NCBI RefSeq assembly: GCF_003693265.1 | Contig: NZ_RDRE01000007.1 | Location: 1 to 64,000 of the forward strand | Direction: 5' to 3' | Length of the DNA stretch: 64,000 nt | Origin: Corynebacterium gottingense | Lineage (GTDB): Bacteria; Actinomycetota; Actinomycetes; Mycobacteriales; Mycobacteriaceae | In this document: one piece after another, positions 45,226 through 54,694 of the stretch | Numbering within the stretch: the first letter of the stretch is position 1 | Layout of the letters: each line of letters begins with the position of its first letter | The notes under the pieces: model-generated | The model's input: the letters and a program-made list of their open reading frames with translations, nothing else | The model's database searches: none | What the model was told of the DNA's origin: nothing | Made by a program: the position numbers and the translations under genes

Positions 45226-47115
45226 CTACTTTGCCTCCTGGGTGGTGGTATCGGCAGCCTCTGTAGCTTCTACGGCCTCGATGGCCTCGTTGATCGCCTC
45301 CGGGGTCTCCCCTGCGGACTCCTCCATGTCGAAGAACGGGCGCATGCCCAGGGCGTACTGCATATCGGAATTCGACGCGCCGGCCGCGATCATCGGCCAC
45401 ACCTGCGCGTCCTCGCCGACGATGAACTCGACCACGACCGGGCGATCGTTGATCTCGCGCGCCTTCTGGATCGCGGGCACCACGTCCTCCTCCTTGGTCA
45501 CGCGGATCGCTTCCGCGCCGAGCGCCTGCGACAGCTGCACAAAGTCCGGCACGTAGACTTCCTCCCCTCCGAGCTTGGTGTGGGAGTAGTGGCCGTCGTA
45601 AAACAGCGTCTGCCACTGGCGGACCATGCCGAGATTGCCGTTATTAATCAGCGCCACCTTGAACGGGAAGCCCTCCATCGCGGCGGTGGTGAGCTCCTGG
45701 TTGGTCATCTGGAAGCAGCCGTCGCCGTCAATCGCCCACACCTCTTTATCCGGGCAGGCGACCTTCGCGCCGAGGGCCGCGGGCACCGCGAAGCCCATCG
45801 TGCCGAGGCCGCCGGAGTTGATCCAGTGCCGCGGCTGTTCAAAGTCAACAAACTGGGCCGACCACATTTGGTGCTGCCCCACGCCCGAGACGTAGATCGC
45901 GTCCGGCCCCACCGTCTTCGACAGCGTTTCAATCACAAACTGCGGCGAGAGCTTTCCGTCGGACTGCGGGTCGTAGCCCCGCGGGAAGCGCCCCTTCAAG
46001 TCGTTGAGGCGCGCGAGCCAATTGCTTATCGACGGCGCAGCGTTCCTCTTCTCGTCCCTAAACGCATCGAACAGCTGGGACAGGACCTTCTTCGCGTCGC
46101 CGACGATCGGCACGTTCGCCTCGCGGATCTTGCCCACCTCGGCCGGGTCGATGTCGGCGTGGATGACCTTGGCGTAGGGGGCGAAGGTGCTGGTGTCGCC
46201 GGTGACGCGGTCATCGAAACGCGTGCCGATGGCAATGAGCAAGTCCGCCTCCTGCAGAGCGCCGACCGCGGGGACGGATCCGTGCATGCCCGGCATGCCC
46301 ATGTACAGCGGGTGCGACTGCGGGAACGCGCCCAACGCCATGAGCGTGGTCACCACCGGGATGCCGGTGCGCTCCGCAAACGCGAGCAGCTCCTCGTGCG
46401 CGCCCGACTTCACCACGCCGCCGCCGATGTAGAGCACCGGGCGCTCCGAGGCGGCGATCAGCTTCGCCGCCTGCGCGATCTGCCGGTTGTGCGGCTTCGT
46501 GTTCGGCTTGTAGCCGGGCAGGTCCACTACCGGCGGCCACGCGAACTCGATCTCCGCGGCCTGCAGGTCCTTCGGAATGTCCACCAGGACCGGGCCCGGA
46601 CGGCCCGTCGACGCGATGTGGTGCGCGGCGGCGATCGCCGCCGGGATGTCCTCGGCGCGGGTGACCATCAGGTTGTGCTTGGTAATCGGCATCGTGATGC
46701 CGCGAATGTCCGCCTCCTGGAAAGCGTCGGTGCCGATGAGCGGCGAGCCGACCTGGCCCGTAATCGCGATCATCGGGACGGAGTCCAGGTACGCGTCCGC
46801 GATCGCGGTGACCAGGTTCGTCGCGCCCGGGCCCGAGGTGGCCAGACACACGCCTACCTGGCCCGAGGCGACCGCGTACCCCTCCGCCGCGTGGCCGGCA
46901 CCTTGCTCGTGGCGCACGAGCACGTGGCGCAGCTTCTCGGCCTGAAACAGGGCGTCGTAAAGCGGAAGGACCGCTCCCCCCGGCAACCCGAAGACGAACC
47001 GGGTGCCCAACTCCTCAAGACTTCGCACGACCGCGTCCGCGCCTGTGATTCGCTCCGGCTCGACGCTCGGCGCCGGTTGCGAGTTGCCGTCCGGCGCATT
47101 CGATGAAGCTGCCAC
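45226..47115 (-). CDS. ilvB: Acetolactate synthase large subunit
   Basis: A 629-residue ThDP enzyme that condenses pyruvate to acetolactate or with 2-ketobutyrate. Motifs are [14 protein letters not shown], the catalytic Glu in [14 protein letters not shown], and the ThDP site [29 protein letters not shown] in part. GTG 47115 has AAGGAG 9 nt upstream. It heads ilvBNC and is preceded by a leader peptide and terminator hairpin typical of attenuation. Confidence 0.97.
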   Translation of the reverse strand: MAASSNAPDGNSQPAPSVEPERITGADAVVRSLEELGTRFVFGLPGGAVLPLYDALFQAEKLRHVLVRHEQGAGHAAEGYAVASGQVGVCLATSGPGATNLVTAIADAYLDSVPMIAITGQVGSPLIGTDAFQEADIRGITMPITKHNLMVTRAEDIPAAIAAAHHIASTGRPGPVLVDIPKDLQAAEIEFAWPPVVDLPGYKPNTKPHNRQIAQAAKLIAASERPVLYIGGGVVKSGAHEELLAFAERTGIPVVTTLMALGAFPQSHPLYMGMPGMHGSVPAVGALQEADLLIAIGTRFDDRVTGDTSTFAPYAKVIHADIDPAEVGKIREANVPIVGDAKKVLSQLFDAFRDEKRNAAPSISNWLARLNDLKGRFPRGYDPQSDGKLSPQFVIETLSKTVGPDAIYVSGVGQHQMWSAQFVDFEQPRHWINSGGLGTMGFAVPAALGAKVACPDKEVWAIDGDGCFQMTNQELTTAAMEGFPFKVALINNGNLGMVRQWQTLFYDGHYSHTKLGGEEVYVPDFVQLSQALGAEAIRVTKEEDVVPAIQKAREINDRPVVVEFIVGEDAQVWPMIAAGASNSDMQYALGMRPFFDMEESAGETPEAINEAIEAVEATEAADTTTQEAK

Positions 47116-47161
47116 GTTTCCAAACTCCTTGGGTCAATGTGTCGGTTGTGAGGGTGATCAA

Positions 47162-47212
47162 AACAAAAGCCCCCGGCGAGCACTTCTCGTGAGTGCTGTC
47201 GAGGGCGCTTGT
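47162..47212 (-). terminator. ilvBNC attenuator hairpin
   Basis: On the minus strand a GC-rich hairpin (GCACT..AGTGC core, GCCC/GGGC base) ends in TTTTGTTTT, some 50 nt before ilvB. The segment GGCGCTTG within the leader peptide (47245-47252) is the exact complement of CAAGCGCC at the hairpin base (47205-47212), giving an alternative pairing. This is the layout of a transcription attenuator. Confidence 0.8.
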
Positions 47213-47238
47213 GTCAGCGGCGTACGAAAACGAACCCG

Positions 47239-47289
47239 CTACGGCAAGCGCCGCGAGGGAATTCGTACTACTAGTCGCTGTGTGATCAT
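47239..47289 (-). CDS. ilvBNC leader peptide
   Basis: A 16-residue open frame, MITQRLVVRIPSRRLP, rich in the pathway end products (Leu-Val-Val, Ile, Leu). C. glutamicum has a similar leader (with LVVV and RRLP) that controls ilvBNC by attenuation. Its last codons overlap the segment that can pair with the attenuator base, so ribosome stalling at the LVV codons could stop terminator formation. Upstream TAACGT about 7 nt before the ATG suggests that transcription starts near the codon. Confidence 0.82.
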   Translation of the reverse strand: MITQRLVVRIPSRRLP

Positions 47290-47430
47290 GTGCGCTACGT
47301 TACACAGCCGGGCGGACTACCGCGCCGATTTCACTGATTAAAATTCACATCCCACTTTTTGGGAAGCCGCGCGAGTGTGACCGACGGCACCGTTCAGGCC
47401 CCCCTGCCCCGGACTAAACTCAAACAGACT

Positions 47431-48990
47431 ATGCCGTTCACATATATTCTGCTCGGTTGGTGGCACTGGATCGCCGAAACCGGCATCAACCTCGCCCTCC
47501 TCTTCGTCCTCGCGCTGCTGGTGCCGCGCGCCGGCCGGTTTATTAACCGCTACTTCGAGCGCCAGGTCACGCGCACGACCGATGTGGACGAGGGCAAGAG
47601 CCGACTTGCCCTCGTCGGCGTGGCGGTCTACATCGGCGAAATCGTCGCCTACTTCCTCCTGCTCATCTTCGCGCTACAACAGATCGGCTTCTCGCTCGCC
47701 GGCGCCGCGATCCCCGCCACCGTCGTCTCCGCCGCCGTCGGCTTCGGCGCGCAGAGCATCATCGCGGACTTCCTCGCCGGCTTCTTCATCCTCACCGAAA
47801 AGCAGTACGGCGTGGGCGACTACGTCTCGTTCCAAGGCAGCGGGGTCGACATCGAGGGCGAAGTCATCCAGATCACCATGCGCGCGACGCAGATCCGCAC
47901 CATCGAGCAGGCGACCGTCTCCATCCCGAACTCCACCGCCCGCGTGTGCATCAACCAATCCAACTACTGGTCCAACGCGATGGTGGTCATCCCCGTCCCG
48001 CTGCTCGGATCCCGCTCCGCCGACGAGGCCATCGCGCGCTCCGAACGCGCCGCGCGCCGCGCCCTCGCCCAGCCGGAAATCGCCGACACCGTCCGCGACG
48101 AGCTGCAGGTCCACCCCGCCGTCGGCATCGCACCGCCCGCCACCGTCGGCTCGCCCTGGACCGTGGACATGCGCTTCCTCGTGCGCGTCGACCCGCTAGC
48201 CCAGTGGATGGTCGAGCGCGCAATCCGCGTCGCCATCCTCGACGAATTCTGGAACGAGTACGGCTCCGCAACGACGCTCGACGGGACGCTTGTCGACGCC
48301 CCCGTCACCCCTCCAACCACGCATGACTCCGGCGTCAACCCGCCCGAGGCACCCTCTCCTGTTCGTCCTCCCGATGCACTGGATGCGACAGACACGACGG
48401 AAACACCAGCACCGTCGCCCTCCGCCGAAGCGACGAACAGCCCGACCCCTCCACACCCAGTAGACGATCCGGCCGCAGCACCCACCCGGTCTGACCCCGC
48501 TTCCTTCGCTGCCCACGGCGACAACGCGCGCACTGACGACGCCCCCAGCACCGATACAGGCAGCGACCACCGCACCTGGTTCTTCTCTTCGCCACAACGG
48601 GTACTCAACGGCATCATGCGAATGTCTACCCTCGTATTGCTGGCGATCTTCGGCGTCCTCTTGCTCATCCGTGGCTTCATGGTGCAACCGGGCGAAGAAA
48701 GCGAGGCAAACAGCGGCTTCCTCGCACCTCCCGCCCGCACCACCGCGCAGACGACCGAGACCGTGCCGGACGCTGAGGACGTCGCCCCCACCTACGAGCA
48801 AACCGAACCGGAGTTTACTGCCCCAGCCCAGCCCACCACTGAGGCCCAACAGTCCACTGAGCACACACCTTTGGAAACCTCGAGCTCAGACGAAACCGTC
48901 CGAAGCAGCGACGCGCTTCAGAGCCCGACCGCCTCTGAGTCTGCACTCCCACAGGTCACTGAGTCCGCAACGCTCTCCACCGAGCCTTAA
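47431..48990 (+). CDS. mscCG: MscS-type mechanosensitive channel, MscCG-like
   Basis: A 519-residue channel. Three N-terminal membrane segments (the pore helix around [19 protein letters not shown], then [10 protein letters not shown]) and a beta/alpha MscS cytoplasmic part run to about residue 290. A Pro/Thr/Asp-rich linker and a fourth membrane helix at about 395-417 ([13 protein letters not shown]) follow, with an acidic outer tail. This extra helix and the place next to ilvBNC match C. glutamicum MscCG (533 aa), the glutamate export channel. Role in glutamate efflux is by homology. Confidence 0.9.
   Translation: MPFTYILLGWWHWIAETGINLALLFVLALLVPRAGRFINRYFERQVTRTTDVDEGKSRLALVGVAVYIGEIVAYFLLLIFALQQIGFSLAGAAIPATVVSAAVGFGAQSIIADFLAGFFILTEKQYGVGDYVSFQGSGVDIEGEVIQITMRATQIRTIEQATVSIPNSTARVCINQSNYWSNAMVVIPVPLLGSRSADEAIARSERAARRALAQPEIADTVRDELQVHPAVGIAPPATVGSPWTVDMRFLVRVDPLAQWMVERAIRVAILDEFWNEYGSATTLDGTLVDAPVTPPTTHDSGVNPPEAPSPVRPPDALDATDTTETPAPSPSAEATNSPTPPHPVDDPAAAPTRSDPASFAAHGDNARTDDAPSTDTGSDHRTWFFSSPQRVLNGIMRMSTLVLLAIFGVLLLIRGFMVQPGEESEANSGFLAPPARTTAQTTETVPDAEDVAPTYEQTEPEFTAPAQPTTEAQQSTEHTPLETSSSDETVRSSDALQSPTASESALPQVTESATLSTEP
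48288..48300 (+). repeat. Copy of dispersed 13-mer GCTTNTCGACGCC (in mscCG)
   Basis: Exact match with N=G, sense direction, encoding L-V-D-A in the start of the linker; the C-rich run CCCGTCACCCCTCC follows. Confidence 0.6.
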
Positions 48991-49137
48991 AACGACCGTC
49001 CTCTGCTGAAAAGCCCCAAACTGTATTAGACGTTGGAAACAGGGGCTCGGTTCTGTTTCGGGGCGATATTGGAATACTTCTCACACTTTGCCGTTTTCCC
49101 TGGTCATGGGGTGCTTGTTGCGGTTATTGTGTGGGGC

Positions 49138-49311
49138 ATGGACTACATTGACGCGCTTGTTACCGCCGACAGGAACGGCATCTCCATCATTGCCGATGCC
49201 GCCGGCGCAAGCGTTGATGCGCTCAGCTCTCGCGGGTGAGACCAGGACCGTGCCGAGCACTTGGTGGATACGGCCGGGGTGTTTTACGGCCGTGTGAGTA
49301 TCGGACAATAA
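49138..49311 (+). pseudogene. Relict small ORF at the island edge
   Basis: An open frame starting MDYIDALVTADRNGISI is stopped by TGA at 49237-49239 and continues in the same frame (DQDRAEHLVDTAGVFYGRVS) to TAA at 49309. The good reading on both sides of the stop suggests a broken gene of about 57 codons. I do not recognise the family. It lies in the 516-nt stretch 48991-49506 that otherwise shows no gene; the rest of it (49312-49506) I cannot assign. Confidence 0.35.
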
Positions 49312-49506
49312 TGCGTAGTCCTCCAAGGGTCTGGACACAGGAGCTCTCCCCTTTGCTCAGTGGTGCGACCAGAAGGAGAAGAAACATCCACCCCGGTGCA
49401 CCCGCTGCGGTGACAACGACCCATCGCCCGCAGCAGGTGGCAATCGTCACGGTTACCCTTCTTTTTCAGATTCCTGTCCTCGGGGTCAGAAAAAGACGGG
49501 GACCTG

Positions 49507-50193
49507 TCATAGGTCAGTGAGCATCTGCTGCATCTGAGCGATCTCGGCCTCCTGGTCGTTGATAATTTGTTCGGCCAGGGTGATCGCATGGGGATTCTGG
49601 CCGTCAGCAACCTCGTCACGGGCCATGTCGACCGCACCTTCGTGGTGGGCGGTCATCTGCTCCAGGTAGAGGCGGGCGGCCTCGGTGCCCTGGGCTTCCT
49701 CAAGGGCTGTCATGTCCTCCTGGCTCATCATCCCGCTCATGCCACCCATCTCGCCGTGATCCATTCCACCCATCTCGTCCATGGTTCCCATGCCCCCAGA
49801 GTCGGTGACCGGCTGCTGGCCCCAGGCCTCGAGCATGGCGGTCATCCGGTCAATCTCCGGTCCCTGGGCGTCAATAACCCCCTGGACAAACTCCACGACC
49901 TGGACGGGGATACCCTCCTTGGCCAGGAGCATCTCACTCATCTCCACGGCCTGCTGGTGATGGGAGATCATCATCTGGGCAAACATGATGTCCGCGTCGT
50001 TGTGATCGGCGGAGATCTCCCCGTCCGCATCAGTCGTCGCCGTGGTGGTCTTGGTCGTCTCAGCGGTAGTCGTCGCAGTGCTGGTGGCCGAGGTGGTGGC
50101 GTCGGTGTTGCTCGACTCGGTGGCCTCACCGCAGGCGGCCAGCGCCAGGGTGGAGGCCACGGCGAGAGCGGAAAGAACAAGGGTGCGCTTCAT
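49507..50193 (-). CDS. DUF305 lipoprotein
   Basis: A 228-residue exported protein with lipobox LALAAC and a long Thr-rich linker (about 25-60). The DUF305 core follows: DIMFAQMMISHHQQAVEMSEM and, after a Met/His/Gly-rich insert (GGMDHGEMGGMSGMM), LEQMTAHHEGAVDMARDEV. The paired HH motifs and Met/His-rich insert fit copper binding outside the membrane. It lies 37 nt downstream of the P-type ATPase gene and is probably its operon partner. Confidence 0.88.
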   Translation of the reverse strand: MKRTLVLSALAVASTLALAACGEATESSNTDATTSATSTATTTAETTKTTTATTDADGEISADHNDADIMFAQMMISHHQQAVEMSEMLLAKEGIPVQVVEFVQGVIDAQGPEIDRMTAMLEAWGQQPVTDSGGMGTMDEMGGMDHGEMGGMSGMMSQEDMTALEEAQGTEAARLYLEQMTAHHEGAVDMARDEVADGQNPHAITLAEQIINDQEAEIAQMQQMLTDL

Positions 50194-50230
50194 GGTGGAG
50201 CCCTTTCAGGGTCATATGGGGTCTGGTGGA

Positions 50231-52486
50231 TCAGTGGACGGCGGTGGATTTCGGAGTAGGCGTGGTGTGTTCCTCCTTCGACTCGGTGGGAGCCAGGTGG
50301 GCCGGGTCCAGATCAATCCGGCGCAACAGCTGGGCGTTCAGGGCCACCACGATGGTCGAGGCAGACATCAAGATCGCGCCCACGGCCGGGGACAGCACGA
50401 ACCCGATCGAGGCGAGCACTCCGGCGGCCAGCGGCACGGCGAGGATGTTGTAGCCAGAGGCCCAGATCAGGTTCTGGATCATCTTGCGGTAGCTGGCCTG
50501 GGACAGCTCAATCATCGACAGCACTGCCCGCGGGTCATCACTGGCTAGGACCACCCCGGCAGATTCCATGGCCACATCCGTGCCGGCACCGATGGCGATA
50601 CCGACCTCCGCGCGGGTCAGAGCGGGGGCGTCATTGACACCGTCACCGACCATGGCCACGCTCAAACCCCGGTCCTGCAGCTGCATGACCTTGGTGTCTT
50701 TGTCCTGGGGCAGGACCTCGGCGAAGACCTCATCGATCCCCAGGTCCTGGCCAACCGCCTGGGCCACCTGCTGGGCGTCACCGGTGATCATCGCGACCTT
50801 CACCCCGCGGTCCTGCAGGGCTTTCACGGCGGCGCGAGATTCGGGGCGGATCTTGTCCTCGACGGCCACCGCACCGATGATCTGACCGTCGCGAACTATA
50901 TGGAGCACACCGGCCCCACGCCCGGTCCAGGCGCTGGTGGTGTCGGTGAGCTCGGCCGGGGTAGTGAGGTTGAACTCGCGCAGCATGTTCGGCCCGCCCA
51001 CGAGGATCTCAGCGCCATCGACAGTGGCCCGGACCCCCCGGCCGGAGGCGGCGCTGAAACCAGTTGCACGCATTTGCTGACGGGAGGCCTCGGGATGGGC
51101 GGCCGCGGCCGCCACGATGGCGCGGGCCACGGGGTGCTCACTGTCGGCCTCCGCGGCGGCGGCCAGGGCCAGCAGCTCGCCCTCGGTGACGCCGCCAGCT
51201 GCCGCGACACCGGTGACCGCGTGCGCACCCTCGGTCAGGGTGCCGGTTTTGTCGAAGAGCACCACGTCGATGGTGCGCATCCGCTCGAGCGTCATCCGGT
51301 CCTTGATGAGCACCCCGGATTTCGCGGCCCGCTCGCTGGAGATCGCAATGACCAGCGGAATCGCCAGGCCCAAGGCATGCGGGCAGGCGATGACCAGCAC
51401 CGTGACCGTGCGCACCACGGCATCGTCCGGGCTGCCGATAATGGTCCACACCACCGCGGTGATCAGAGCGGAGATCAGCGCGAACCAGAACAACAACGCC
51501 GCCGCCCGATCCGCCAGGGCCTGGGCCCGGGAGGAGGACTCCTGGGCGTCGGCAACCATGCGTTGGATCCCGGCCAGGGCGGTGTCCCCGCCTGTAGCCT
51601 CCACCCGGATGCGGACGGTGTTGTCGGTGGCCACGGTACCGGCGACCACCTTGTCACCGGTGTCGCGGAAGACGGGACGGGATTCGCCGGTGATCATCGC
51701 CTCATCGAATTCGGCGGCTCCGTCGATGATGGTTCCGTCGGCCGGCACCCGGGCACCGGCCCTCACCAGCACGACGTCGTCGACGACCAGCTCGGAGATG
51801 GCCACGGTGCGGGTGGTCCCGTCGATGACTTTCTCGGCCTCATCCGGCAGCAGGGCAGCCAGCGCGTCAAGCGCGGAGGACGCGGCCCCGAGAGCAGACA
51901 TCTCCAGCCAGTGGCCCAGCAGCATGATGGTCACCAGCAGGGCCAGCTCCCACCAGAAGTCCAGCTCAAAACCGCCCAGCCCCAGAGTGGTGACCCAGGA
52001 GGCGACAAACGCCACGGTGATGGCCATGGCGATCAGGAGCATCATCCCGGGTTGGCGGGATTTCAGTTCTTTCCATCCGCCCTTGAGGAAAGGCGTTCCG
52101 CCGTAGACGAAGATGATCGTGCCCAGCACCGGGGGGATCCAGGTGGATCCGGGGAATGCCGGGAGGTGGTAGCCAAGCAGGTTGGCGACCATGGGGCTGA
52201 AAATAACGACGGGAATGGACAGAATCAGCGACCACCAGAAGCGGTCCCGAAACATTGCGGTGCTGTGTCCGGCGTGTTCGCCGTGACCATGAACGTGGTG
52301 GTCGTCGTCCAGGGCGGAATGCGGGTGATCGTGGGGCATCGCCTGGCCGTGGGTGTCGGCATCTGCGTGGTGTTCGTGGCTGGCATGGTGGTGTTCATGG
52401 CTTGCATGATCCGGGTGGTAGGTGTGGTCTGTTTCCGGAGCAGGGTGATCACCATGGTGATCGCCGGAATGGTGGGGAGTGCTCAT
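50231..52486 (-). CDS. copB: Copper-type P1B ATPase with CPH motif (CopB-like)
   Basis: A 751-residue metal pump. The first 80 residues are a His-rich cytoplasmic head (HHxxDHHxDH and many more). Motifs: TGES (AMITGESRPVF), the membrane metal site ACPHALG, phosphorylation site DKTGTLTEG, and the last-helix residues MSAST. CPH in place of CPC marks subgroup P1B-3, linked to copper (or silver) export. ATG 52486 is preferred over one five codons earlier, as AAAGGA lies 5 nt upstream. Confidence 0.92.
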   Translation of the reverse strand: MSTPHHSGDHHGDHPAPETDHTYHPDHASHEHHHASHEHHADADTHGQAMPHDHPHSALDDDHHVHGHGEHAGHSTAMFRDRFWWSLILSIPVVIFSPMVANLLGYHLPAFPGSTWIPPVLGTIIFVYGGTPFLKGGWKELKSRQPGMMLLIAMAITVAFVASWVTTLGLGGFELDFWWELALLVTIMLLGHWLEMSALGAASSALDALAALLPDEAEKVIDGTTRTVAISELVVDDVVLVRAGARVPADGTIIDGAAEFDEAMITGESRPVFRDTGDKVVAGTVATDNTVRIRVEATGGDTALAGIQRMVADAQESSSRAQALADRAAALLFWFALISALITAVVWTIIGSPDDAVVRTVTVLVIACPHALGLAIPLVIAISSERAAKSGVLIKDRMTLERMRTIDVVLFDKTGTLTEGAHAVTGVAAAGGVTEGELLALAAAAEADSEHPVARAIVAAAAAHPEASRQQMRATGFSAASGRGVRATVDGAEILVGGPNMLREFNLTTPAELTDTTSAWTGRGAGVLHIVRDGQIIGAVAVEDKIRPESRAAVKALQDRGVKVAMITGDAQQVAQAVGQDLGIDEVFAEVLPQDKDTKVMQLQDRGLSVAMVGDGVNDAPALTRAEVGIAIGAGTDVAMESAGVVLASDDPRAVLSMIELSQASYRKMIQNLIWASGYNILAVPLAAGVLASIGFVLSPAVGAILMSASTIVVALNAQLLRRIDLDPAHLAPTESKEEHTTPTPKSTAVH

Positions 52487-52538
52487 GACGTTCCTTTCCA
52501 CTCAACCCGGTCGGGGTCGAGATGACGGGTAAAACTGA

Positions 52539-52865
52539 TCAGGATAAGACGGTGTAGCCGGCGTCCTCGATGGCCCGGCGAACCATCTCCGGAGGTACGA
52601 CACCGGTGACCGTGACGGTGGAAACTCCACCAGCAGCGAGATCAACCTGGACGTCGTCGACCTGGGGAAGGGCCTGAAGGGCCTGGGTCACACTTTTCGC
52701 GCAGTGCCCGCAGGTCAGGCCGGTGACCTGGTAGCTAGGGGTAGATCCTCCTGCTGACGAGTCGCCGGTGGCAGGGCTGGAGGCGGTGTCGGCGCGTGAG
52801 GCAGGTCCGCAACAGCTGCAGCCGTGGGAGGCCATGGGCAAGAGGCGGGGCTGGGAGGTGATCAT
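52539..52865 (-). CDS. Heavy-metal-associated domain protein (CopZ-like)
   Basis: A 108-residue small copper-binding protein. A Cys-rich N-terminal tail (HGCSCCGPAS) and a Ser/Thr/Gly linker precede an HMA domain with GLTCGHCAKSV, the MxCxxC-type metal site. Such proteins hand copper to the P-type ATPase. AAGGAG is 8 nt before the ATG. It lies between the ATPase gene and the CsoR-like operators, so it is the first gene of the minus-strand arm. Confidence 0.88.
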   Translation of the reverse strand: MITSQPRLLPMASHGCSCCGPASRADTASSPATGDSSAGGSTPSYQVTGLTCGHCAKSVTQALQALPQVDDVQVDLAAGGVSTVTVTGVVPPEMVRRAIEDAGYTVLS

Positions 52866-52914
52866 GGGAAAGCTCCTTCGGTTCGGTGGGGTGAGGCGAT
52901 GCCGCCCTTTATCG

Positions 52915-52963
52915 TATACCCCCCTGGGGTATATTTCCCTAGCGTATACCCCACCAGGGTATA
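52915..52963. promoter_or_regulatory. Two CsoR-like operators in the divergent copper promoter
   Basis: TATACCCC-3-GGGGTATA (52915-52933) and TATACCC-5-GGGTATA (52945-52963), both 19 bp, with centres 30 bp apart. The TACCCC..GGGGTA pattern is that of copper-sensing CsoR repressors. They lie between the CopZ-like gene and the multicopper oxidase gene and could control both arms. No csoR gene is in the window. Confidence 0.8.
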
Positions 52964-53059
52964 TTTTCAAGGAGTGGAGGGCACGGCTCTCACGCGGGGC
53001 TGGGTCCTCACCTGCGCCTGTCTCCCGTGTCACTGAAATCTTGCACCAAGAAAGGTTAA

Positions 53060-54544
53060 ATGATGATGAACGCGTATTCCCGACGACAGATTCTGCTCGG
53101 CGGGCTCGCCCTCGCCGGCACCGGGGCCGTGGCCGCCTGCACCAGCGATCCTGGACCCACTGCCTCGGCACCAAGTCCCTCCCTTCGCCCCACTCCCACC
53201 CCCACTGCGCTCGGTGAGCCGACGGTGCGCCGGAAACTGACCGCCCGGCCCCTCTCGCTGGATATCGGCGGCATCGAAGCCAAGACGTGGGGATACGTCT
53301 CTGACACCGGGGATGCGGCCATTGAGGCCACCGCCGGCGACGTCCTCCAGGTCGATATCACCAATGAACTGCCTGAGAGCACCTCCATCCACTGGCATGG
53401 CATCGCACTCCACAACGCAGCCGACGGTGTGCCCGGCATGACCCAGGACCCCATTGAACCTGGCGAGTCTTTCTCCTATGTTTTTGAAGCCCCCCACGGT
53501 GGCACCTACTTCTACCATTCTCACACCGGCCTGCAGCTTGATCGCGGCCTCCACGCCCCACTGATCATCCGTGACCCGCAAGACGCTGAGGACCACGACG
53601 TCGAGTGGACCATCGTGCTCGACGACTGGGTCGATGGCATTCAGGGCACTCCCGAAGATGAGCTCGACAAGCTCACCGGAATGGGTTCGGGCGACCATAA
53701 CGGGAGGATGGGAATGGGAGGTCACGGCCAGATGATGCACGGCACCCCGGACCGGGTACTGGGCGGGGATGCCGGCGATGTGATGTATCCGCACTACCTC
53801 ATCAACGGACGTATCCCCCGCGCTCACCGGACCTTCGAGGCTCGCCCGGGCGACAAGGCCCGCCTGCGGTTTATCAACTCCGGCGGTGACACCATCTTCA
53901 AGGTGGCCCTCGGTGGTCACCGCATGACCGTCACCCACACCGACGGCTTCCCTGTCCAGCCCTCGGAGACCGAATCGATCTACCTGTCGATGGGCGAGCG
54001 TGTCGACGTCGAGGTCATCCTCGACGACGGCATCTTCCCGCTCACGGCTTTGGCGGTGGGTAAGGACGACCGCGCCTTCGCCGTCATCCGCACCGCCGGC
54101 GGCCAGGCCCCCAACCCCGATGTCGACTTCCCCGAGTTGTCGTCCACCGGACTGCTTCTGTCCTCCCTGAAGCCAGCGGACCGTGCACTCCTGCCCGAGG
54201 GCACACCAGACCGAGAAGTCAGCATCGACCTGGGCGGGCAGATGATGCCGTATGAATGGAGCATTCTCACCGACGGCCAATCCTCCTCCGCAACCGTGCA
54301 GGAGGGCCAGCGCCTGCGACTGGTCATGCGCAACAGGACCATGATGCCCCATCCCATGCACATCCACGGCCACACGTGGGCGCTGCCCGGCAGCGGCGGG
54401 CTACGCAAGGACACCGTCCTTCTCCGCCACGGTGAAACCATGGTCGCCGACATGATCGCTGACAACCCCGGTGAGTGGGCATTTCACTGCCATAACGCCT
54501 ATCACATGGAAACCGGGATGTTCAGCTCGCTTCGCTACGAGTAA
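53060..54544 (+). CDS. Multicopper oxidase, exported
   Basis: A 494-residue cupredoxin enzyme, probably a cuprous oxidase. The N-terminus has a Tat-like signal SRRQILLGG and a lipobox-like VAAC (Cys27), so it may be a Tat-exported lipoprotein. All copper motifs are present: HWHG (about 111), YHSH (about 152), HPMHIHGH (about 431) and HCHNAYHMETGM (about 476) with the T1 Cys. A Met/His/Gly loop (MGMGGHGQMMHG) is typical of copper-resistance forms. Three ATGs in a row follow AAAGG; 53060 is the first, 53063 has better spacing. Confidence 0.92.
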   Translation: MMMNAYSRRQILLGGLALAGTGAVAACTSDPGPTASAPSPSLRPTPTPTALGEPTVRRKLTARPLSLDIGGIEAKTWGYVSDTGDAAIEATAGDVLQVDITNELPESTSIHWHGIALHNAADGVPGMTQDPIEPGESFSYVFEAPHGGTYFYHSHTGLQLDRGLHAPLIIRDPQDAEDHDVEWTIVLDDWVDGIQGTPEDELDKLTGMGSGDHNGRMGMGGHGQMMHGTPDRVLGGDAGDVMYPHYLINGRIPRAHRTFEARPGDKARLRFINSGGDTIFKVALGGHRMTVTHTDGFPVQPSETESIYLSMGERVDVEVILDDGIFPLTALAVGKDDRAFAVIRTAGGQAPNPDVDFPELSSTGLLLSSLKPADRALLPEGTPDREVSIDLGGQMMPYEWSILTDGQSSSATVQEGQRLRLVMRNRTMMPHPMHIHGHTWALPGSGGLRKDTVLLRHGETMVADMIADNPGEWAFHCHNAYHMETGMFSSLRYE

Positions 54545-54694
54545 CCCCCACAGCAGGATTGAGTGCCGAGGTGGGCAGAGTCGCTGCAGACCACCCGCCG
54601 GGCAGCACGATGAGCTTCCTCGGTGTTGTGGTCTTCCGGGACAACCAGAACACCGTCCTCTTCCCCACCGCCCCGGAATAAGGAAATCTAATCG

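Noticed and set aside
49312..49506. Possible insertion-sequence remnant beside the DUF305 gene
   Set aside because: No transposase fragment or terminal inverted repeat could be recognised by eye.
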